Source of the DNA: CAMBDR01 sp046597185
GTDB taxonomy: Bacteria > Pseudomonadota > Gammaproteobacteria > Burkholderiales > Burkholderiaceae_D
DNA length: 18,889 nucleotides
Assembly (NCBI GenBank): GCA_046597185.1
Contig: JBKJLF010000371.1
Location: 1-18,889, forward strand
Direction: 5' to 3'
Position 1 is the first letter of the stretch. Every line of letters starts with the position of its first letter. Below the pieces are notes generated by a model that saw only the letters and a list, made by a program, of their open reading frames with translations, had not been told where the DNA came from and made no database searches. Positions 14,576-18,889 of this stretch are shown piece after piece. Made by a program: the position numbers and the translations under genes.

Positions 14576-15751
14576 TCAGGTGGTGTATTCGCCGTTGATT
14601 TTGACATATTCAGCCGAGAGGTCGCAGCCCCACACCGTCGCACTGCCGCTTGCGATACCCAGCTCAATTTGAATCAGCACTTCATTTTGGCGCAAGGTTT
14701 GTTTCAGTTCATCCAGCGCAACGGCATCTAATTGGCGCGGGTAGACTTCCATTGGGCCGAAGGAAATGCGGGTGTTTTCGGGCAAAATATCGAGGTCTTG
14801 TTCGCACTTGCCAATCGCCATCGCCACCCGTCCCCAATTGGGGTCGGCACCATGCACGGCGGTTTTCACCAGGGGCGAATTCAACACGGCTTTGGCCACG
14901 CGTTTGGCCTGTTCATCATCACGCGCACTATTCACCGATACTTGCAACAGCTTGGTCGCGCCTTCGCCATCGCGCGCAATGGTGCGTACCAGGTGGATGG
15001 CCAGTTGCAGCAAGGCGGCCTCAAATTGCACCAGATCAACCGCACCGGCCATGCCATTGGCCAGCAAGATGGCGGTGTCGCTGGTTGAGGTATCGGTATC
15101 CACGCTCAGGCAATTGAAGCTTTTGTTGACGACACGGCGGAAAATTGCATCCAGCACCGGTTGTTCAATGGCCGCATCGGTCATGAAAAAGGTCAGCAGC
15201 GTTGCCATGTTGGGCTCGATCATGCCCACGCCCTTGGCGATGCCGACGATCACCGCATCACCCACCCGCACCGAGCCATATTTGGGGATGGTGTCGGTGG
15301 TCATGATGGCGCGCGCAGCGGCCACAAAATCCGCCGGGGCCAGTTTTTCGCTGACGTGTTCTACCACGGGTAAAATACGTTCCATCGGATATTGCCGACC
15401 GATGACGCCGGTGGAGGCGATTAAAATATCGTCCGCACTGATCCCAATTGATTTGGCGACCGCGCTAACAATGTTCAGCGCGTTGTCTTCACCTTGCTTG
15501 CCAGTGGCAACATTGGCATTTTTTGAGATTGCCACAATCGCTTGCGCCTGGCCATTGGCGGCCTTGGCGCGGCTGATGGTGACGCTGGCACCGGCGAAAC
15601 GGCTTTGCGTAAACACTGCGGCCACCTGGCAAGGGCGTTCGGACAGAATACAGACGAAATCTTCGGTGTCGTCCTTGATGGCAATATTGGCGACGGCGGT
15701 TTTGAAGCCTTTGGGTGACTCCAATTCTTGTGCAGAATGAATAATTTGCAT
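14576..15751 (-). CDS. argJ: ArgJ family ornithine/glutamate N-acetyltransferase, OAT2-like
   Basis: A 391-aa enzyme of the ArgJ family. These enzymes move acetyl from N-acetylornithine to glutamate in the cyclic arginine pathway, in the cytoplasm. The proenzyme cleaves itself before a Thr: here A183-T184 in EPNMATLLTFF, which makes T184 the nucleophile of the beta chain. The oxyanion-hole motif STGVIG lies at 113-118 with T114. GADPNWGRVAMAIGK and the C-terminal EYTT are typical. Length is near the family norm of about 390-410. RFAGASVT, NANVATGKQGEDNA and IASTGVIGRQYPMERI recall the OAT2 (ORF6) branch known from clavulanic acid clusters more than housekeeping ArgJ; this is from memory, not a search. 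It stands alone, with a modest ribosome binding site (CAGG about 10 nt upstream). Confidence 0.9.
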   Translation of the reverse strand: MQIIHSAQELESPKGFKTAVANIAIKDDTEDFVCILSERPCQVAAVFTQSRFAGASVTISRAKAANGQAQAIVAISKNANVATGKQGEDNALNIVSAVAKSIGISADDILIASTGVIGRQYPMERILPVVEHVSEKLAPADFVAAARAIMTTDTIPKYGSVRVGDAVIVGIAKGVGMIEPNMATLLTFFMTDAAIEQPVLDAIFRRVVNKSFNCLSVDTDTSTSDTAILLANGMAGAVDLVQFEAALLQLAIHLVRTIARDGEGATKLLQVSVNSARDDEQAKRVAKAVLNSPLVKTAVHGADPNWGRVAMAIGKCEQDLDILPENTRISFGPMEVYPRQLDAVALDELKQTLRQNEVLIQIELGIASGSATVWGCDLSAEYVKINGEYTT

Positions 15752-15847
15752 GGCGGCTTACCTGAAATGAGAGAGATGGGCAATTATCAGGGATATTTCT
15801 CTGTTTCTACGCTACGCGGGTAAATTTTTTTTTCGGTCGGCCTACGC

Positions 15848-15876
15848 TTGTGTTTTTTGGGTAGGCGGTAGATAAT
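15848..15876 (+). promoter_or_regulatory. Candidate promoter of the peroxidase-related gene
   Basis: TTGTGT (15848-15853) and GATAAT (15871-15876) are separated by 17 nt, about 30 bp before the start codon at 15907. Confidence 0.45.
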
Positions 15877-15906
15877 CGACTTTTTTGAAGTACACAGGAG
15901 CATCCG

Positions 15907-16479
15907 ATGACGCGTTACCCCTTACCTGATATCAACGAGCTGCCCGCTGATATCCAGGCCAAAATTCTGGCGGTTCAAGAGAAATCGGGTTTCATTCCCA
16001 ATGTGTTTTTGGCTTTTGCACGGCGTCCGGCAGAGTGGCGCGCTTTTTTTGCTTACCACGACGCGCTGATGCTGCGCGAGGACAGCAACTTGAGCAAGGG
16101 CGAGCGCGAGATGATCATTACCGCCACCAGCGCGCTCAACCGGTGTCTGTATTGCGTGGTGGCCCACGGTGCGGTTCTGCGCATTTACGAAAAAAAGCCA
16201 TTGCTGGCTGATCAGCTTGCTACCAACTACCGAAAGGCGGATATTACGCCACGCCAGCGCGCCATGCTTGATTTTGCGATGAAGGTTTGCCAGCACTCGG
16301 ATGCGTTGGAGGATGCCGACTTTAGCGCGCTGCATGCACATGGTTTCAACGACGAGGATATTTGGGACATTGGTGCCATCACCGCTTTTTTTGGGCTCTC
16401 CAACCGGATGGCCAATTTGTCGGGCATGATGCCTAATCCCGAGTTTTATCTGCTGGGGCGGCTGCCCAGAGACAAGTAG
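15907..16479 (+). CDS. AhpD-like peroxidase-related protein (carboxymuconolactone decarboxylase family)
   Basis: A 190-aa cytoplasmic all-helical protein. The active-site motif C80-x2-C83-x3-H87 (NRCLYCVVAHG) is that of AhpD-like thiol peroxidases, which use the cysteine pair to reduce hydroperoxides. FIPNVFLAFARRPAEWRAFF near the start and KGEREMIITATSALN before the motif are typical of the uncharacterized peroxidase-related subfamily. The length of about 190 residues fits. The start has a strong ribosome binding site (AGGAG, 7 nt). It is a single-gene unit with its own candidate promoter. The natural substrate is unknown. It ends at the border of the accessory region that begins near 16.6 kb. 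Confidence 0.9.
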   Translation: MTRYPLPDINELPADIQAKILAVQEKSGFIPNVFLAFARRPAEWRAFFAYHDALMLREDSNLSKGEREMIITATSALNRCLYCVVAHGAVLRIYEKKPLLADQLATNYRKADITPRQRAMLDFAMKVCQHSDALEDADFSALHAHGFNDEDIWDIGAITAFFGLSNRMANLSGMMPNPEFYLLGRLPRDK

Positions 16480-16614
16480 CGCTGGCGTGGCTAATCACAG
16501 TCAATCATAATAATCGCGCTTCATTTTATGCTTAAACTTGGGGGAATGTAGATGAAATCCGTTGAAATGCGAACGCTGGTTGACCAGTTGAGTGCCGATT
16601 TATTGGCAATTCGC

Positions 16615-16643
16615 TTGCAGCAAATCGACAATTTACCTATACT
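16615..16643 (+). promoter_or_regulatory. Strong candidate promoter of the Panacea/RHH operon
   Basis: TTGCAG (16615-16620) and TATACT (16638-16643) are 17 nt apart, and the leader to the ATG at 16679 is short. CTGT-N8-CCAG at 16642-16657 overlaps the start region and differs by one base from a LexA box; I treat that as weak. Confidence 0.6.
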
Positions 16644-16678
16644 GTCTGAAAACCCAGCTCAACAAACAGGAGTGCGCA

Positions 16679-17114
16679 ATGGTGGCCGTAAGCGATATTG
16701 TTCAGTATTTTCTACAACAGGCAAGCGAAGATGATGACACCGCAATTTCCAATTTGAAGTTGCAAAAGTTGTTGTATTACGCGCAAGCCTTCCATCTCGC
16801 CATTTTCGACCAACCTTTTTTCGAAGATGACTTTTATGCCTGGATGCATGGGCCTGTCTGCCCGGCCATTTACCACCAATACAAACAATTTGGTGCCAAC
16901 CCCCATTCCTTTCGATTCTAATGTGGCGCTGCCAGCGTTCTCCAAAGAACATCTGGAATTGCTTGAAGAAATCAATCAGCAATACGGGCAGTTCAGCGCC
17001 TGGAAACTGCGCAACATGACGCATGAAGAAGCGCCATGGAAAGCGATGCAAGCCACTGGCGGCGTGATCAGCAAAGCATCCATGCAGGAATTTTACAAAA
17101 CAAGGTTGAAATGA
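16679..17114 (+). pseudogene. Panacea (DUF4065, SocA-like) antitoxin-type protein, frameshifted
   Basis: The ATG at 16679 has a good ribosome binding site (AGGAG, 7 nt). The first frame gives the Panacea domain: ISNLKLQKLLYYAQAFHLA followed by an AWMHGPVCPAIYHQY segment, then KQFGAN. It then runs into a stop at 16919-16921. The second half (PIPFDSNVALPAFS, then YGQFSAWKLRNMTHEEAPW, ending at 17114) lies in another frame. Removing one C from the C5 run at 16900-16904 restores one frame of 144 aa, with GANPIPFDSN at the joint. Panacea domains are found in antitoxins that neutralise many unrelated toxins. The next gene starts directly after the stop, so the two form an operon. The shift may be a real mutation, a phase-variable tract or a sequencing error. 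Confidence 0.85.
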
Positions 17115-17366
17115 ATGGCCCCCATGAGCAAAGAAGTGCAAATGTCGATCAAGATGGAATCCGAACTGCGCGACCAGTTCATGGCCGTGGCGGCAGAACG
17201 CCACCGCCCTGCCGCTCAGATTATTCGTGATTTGATGCGGCTATATATCGCAAACAGCGAAACACCCAACGCGCTGACTGCCGATACCATCCGCAAGGCG
17301 AGCCAAGGTGAAGATGTATTTCACGCCGCCAGTGCCGCCGACCTGTTCCAGCAACTTGGTATCTGA
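17115..17366 (+). CDS. Ribbon-helix-helix antitoxin (RelB/ParD-like)
   Basis: An 83-aa protein. VQMSIKMESELRDQFMAVAA (residues 8-27), followed by an AAQIIRDLMRLYIA helix, is a ribbon-helix-helix DNA-binding domain: an N-terminal beta strand, then two helices. The C-terminal part (DTIRKASQGEDVFHAASAAD) resembles the toxin-binding tail of RelB/ParD antitoxins. Such proteins repress their own operon and bind a RelE/ParE-type toxin. The ATG at 17115 follows the Panacea stop at once; a second ATG at 17124 (MSKEVQM) is equally plausible. Its stop overlaps by 1 nt the ATG of a 25-codon frame, the standard antitoxin-toxin junction, but the toxin there seems lost. The antitoxin reads as intact. Confidence 0.85.
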   Translation: MAPMSKEVQMSIKMESELRDQFMAVAAERHRPAAQIIRDLMRLYIANSETPNALTADTIRKASQGEDVFHAASAADLFQQLGI

Positions 17367-17443
17367 TGAAGGCGGCAAGCGGGGTTTATCACACCTACGG
17401 GGCAATTCAAACGCGACGTTACTCAGACCTGTTCGGGAAATAA
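17366..17443 (+). pseudogene. Possible remnant of a YafQ/RelE-type toxin
   Basis: A 25-codon frame starts in the TGATG overlap with the antitoxin stop, exactly where a toxin gene should begin. It ends RRYSDLFGK before TAA. This resembles the usual C-terminus of YafQ-like toxins (a GSHSDLFGK type of end). The central ~65 residues with the catalytic positions are absent, which suggests an internal deletion. The match is short, so I keep confidence modest. The following 17444-17584 holds nothing I can identify. Confidence 0.4.
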
Positions 17444-17584
17444 CGCTGCGCCGGTTGTGGCATCCAGCGTGCGGTAAACACAGGCACATCGTCGGGCACA
17501 TTCCGAAAAATACCTTTCCTTTCATCAATTGCTTGGCCATCAGGTGTAGATTGCTAAACATACCAATAGAAGAGATCCGCCACC

Positions 17585-18618
17585 ATGGATTTTCTCGCCA
17601 AACAGATCGCACCACCCAAGTCATGGGATGTGTTTGAGGATTTATGCTTGACCCTGTTTCAGGCTATCTGGCAAGACCCCAATGCGCAAAAGAATGCGCG
17701 CTGCCTGCCTCGGCATTGCCTTGGCTGCTGGTGTATGACAATGCCGATGATGCCAAGGCGTTGAAGAAATTTCTGCCGCATGCGGGGGCGCATCATGTGC
17801 TGATCACCTCACACCTGCCCACGTGGGCGGGCATGGGTGCGCTGAACCTGGACGTGTGGACGGGCACGCAGGCGCTGGCGTTCCTGCAACCGCGCCTTAC
17901 GCACGAGAGCGAGGACGCGCTGCTTGCGCTCGCGGACACGCTCGACGGCCTGCCGCTGGCGCTAGAGCAAGCCTGCGCATACCTTGGCAACAATCACATA
18001 AGCATTGCGGATTACATCGAACGGCTAAACTTGCTGGGGCATGATGCCTTGTGCCAAGCGCCGTTGCTGATGCAGGCGGATTTTATGGGCAATAATGGGG
18101 TGAGCCAGCGCTGTCTGGTGCTGCATCGGCTGACGCAGACTGCGGTGCGGGCGTGGCTGGGGCAAAAAGCAGGCACAGGCGCTGGCGGGCCGGAGGCGGG
18201 CGGTGATGGCTGCAAGCACGTGATCATGCTGCTGAGTGGCGTGTTTCCCTATCGCGCTGATTACCCCGAACACTGGCCGCGCTGCCGCAGCCTGATGCCG
18301 CATGTGCAGCGGCTGGCAGCATTTTATGCCAAAGACAAAGTGGCGCTGCCGCGCTATGCCTATCTGCTGGGGCAACTGGCGACTTATCTGACTTATGGCC
18401 CAGGTCTGCTACCGGAAGCGCTGCGGATGGCGCGTTTCGCATTGGCAATCAAGCAAACCGCACTGGGTGAGAAACACCCGGATACATTGACATCAATGGA
18501 TAACTTGGCGACTACACTTCGCCTTCAAGGAAACCTGCCCGACGCTCGGCTGTTGCAGGAAAGAACGTTAGCTAGCCCTGCCCTTTACCCCGCAATAATA
18601 GCTGAACAAATCAAATGA
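17585..18618 (+). pseudogene. Deleted STAND NTPase (nuclease-like N-terminus, NB-ARC, TPR)
   Basis: The ATG at 17585 opens a frame beginning MDFLAKQIAPPKSWDVFEDL, then ALW-like IWQDPNAQKN, the known start of restriction-endonuclease-like domains fused to bacterial STAND ATPases. After about 39 codons (near 17700) it runs into unrelated residues and stops at 17764. In another frame, starting at the same place, the NB-ARC part appears: Walker B region WLLVYDNADD, VLITS, and DGLPLALEQACAYL. A further in-frame shortening seems to lie around 18050-18110, where VLHRLTQTAVRAWL follows too soon. One TPR (GEKHPDTLTSMDNLATTLRL) ends the frame at 18618. The P-loop, nuclease core and most TPRs are missing. 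Such proteins are NLR-like anti-phage sensors when whole. This one cannot bind ATP normally. Confidence 0.75.
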
Positions 18619-18637
18619 AGTAGTTTATATTGGGGGA

Positions 18638-18889
18638 ATGATAAAACAAAACCAAATTAAACGCGTTCTGGCACAGCCGGATTCTGTCGTAACCGTGCAG
18701 CAATTCGTTGCTAGCGGCGCTCGTAACCGATCAGCCCTTGCCGAAGCAGTGTGCGAGCACTTCGGTTTTTTAAATCCACAAGGGCGCGCCCAAACAAGTG
18801 GTTGCCTGAAGGCATTGCGGGATATGGCGGGTTCCGGGCAAGATCCGCAAAGTACATGAGCCGCGCGATCTGGGTATGCCATTCGATGC
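18638..18889 (+). pseudogene. DUF4338 (DruA-related) protein, N-terminal part, frameshifted and cut by the window end
   Basis: The frame from 18638 gives IKRVLAQPDSVVTVQQFVAS, then RSALAEAVCEHFGF, then GRAQTSGCLKALRDM, the typical N-terminal segment of DUF4338 proteins. These include DruA of the Druantia anti-phage system and transposon-associated relatives. The frame stops at 18859. Dropping one G from the GGG at 18836-18838 lets it continue as GSGKIRKVHEPRDLGMPFD to the window end, which fits the family better. The ATG is only 1 nt from the G5 run, so the ribosome binding site is too close and the start is doubtful. The main domain is outside the window, so I cannot tell a defence gene from an insertion-sequence gene. 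Confidence 0.6.

Noticed and set aside
16642..16657. CTGT-N8-CCAG as a second LexA box
   Set aside because: One mismatch in the conserved ACAG half; too weak beside the perfect site at 853-868.
16552..16734. 60-codon frame before the Panacea gene
   Set aside because: It contains the likely Panacea promoter and runs over the Panacea start in another frame; no recognisable motif, so probably not translated.
17400..17440. QFKRDV in another frame as the N-terminus of YafQ
   Set aside because: It uses the same bases as the YSDLFGK end but has no start codon or ribosome binding site; the frame that begins at the antitoxin overlap is the better candidate.
17571..17588. GATCCGCCACCATGG, like a eukaryotic Kozak and cloning site
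   Set aside because: The sequence around it is ordinary bacterial coding sequence for a STAND N-terminus; taken as coincidence, not vector.
16538..18640. Shared 11-mer TTGGGGGAATG at 16538-16548 and 18630-18640
   Set aside because: Dozens of identical 11-mer pairs are expected by chance in 18.9 kb, and the surrounding bases do not match.

Overview
The window looks like a piece of a proteobacterial chromosome, most likely betaproteobacterial. The evidence is the chemoreceptor with a RLGGEP segment at the start of its HAMP domain, the E. coli-like Tas reductase, the periplasmic TonB-C protein and the NeuD-type acetyltransferase. I cannot name the genus. Ordinary chromosomal genes fill about 1.2-16.5 kb. 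Both edges are accessory DNA of a different kind.

Left edge (1-1010): a compact integron platform. Reading leftward on the minus strand there is an attI-like site (GTTAGGC core, 757-763, with two 9-bp direct repeats beside it), one gene cassette coding for a 191-aa two-helix membrane protein with a zinc-ribbon-like tail (152-727, TTG start), and a 55-bp attC site (96-150) that begins 1 nt after its stop codon. Diverging to the right is the first ~33-40 codons of an intI-type tyrosine recombinase (about 882-1010), cut off by a stop codon. Its promoter still carries a perfect CTGT-N8-ACAG LexA box over the -10 element. The integrase is therefore dead, but its SOS switch and recombination sites remain.

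Middle (1175-16479): small hypothetical and secreted proteins (1175-3187); Tas aldo-keto reductase and a GT-B glycosyltransferase (3255-5904); a tightly overlapping minus-strand set of TPM/TPR membrane protein, N-terminal half of a BKACE (DUF849) enzyme and NeuD-like acetyltransferase (8527-5968, joined by two 4-bp ATGA overlaps); a chemoreceptor (9030-10670); a periplasmic TonB-C protein followed by a 1099-aa sensor kinase with two different substrate-binding domains (10760-14469); an ArgJ family ornithine acetyltransferase (minus strand); and an AhpD-like peroxidase-related protein. Several genes carry short tandem duplications (10-13 bp units) at or just after their stop codons.

Right edge (16.6-18.9 kb): a decaying defence and toxin-antitoxin patch. 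A Panacea (DUF4065) antitoxin-like gene is frameshifted in a C5 run. An intact ribbon-helix-helix antitoxin is followed by what looks like a 25-codon remnant of a YafQ/RelE toxin. A STAND NTPase (nuclease-like N-terminus, NB-ARC part, TPR) has lost its P-loop region. A DUF4338 (DruA-related) gene has an apparent 1-nt insertion in a G3 run and leaves the window. All identifications come from reading the translated sequence; no database search was possible.
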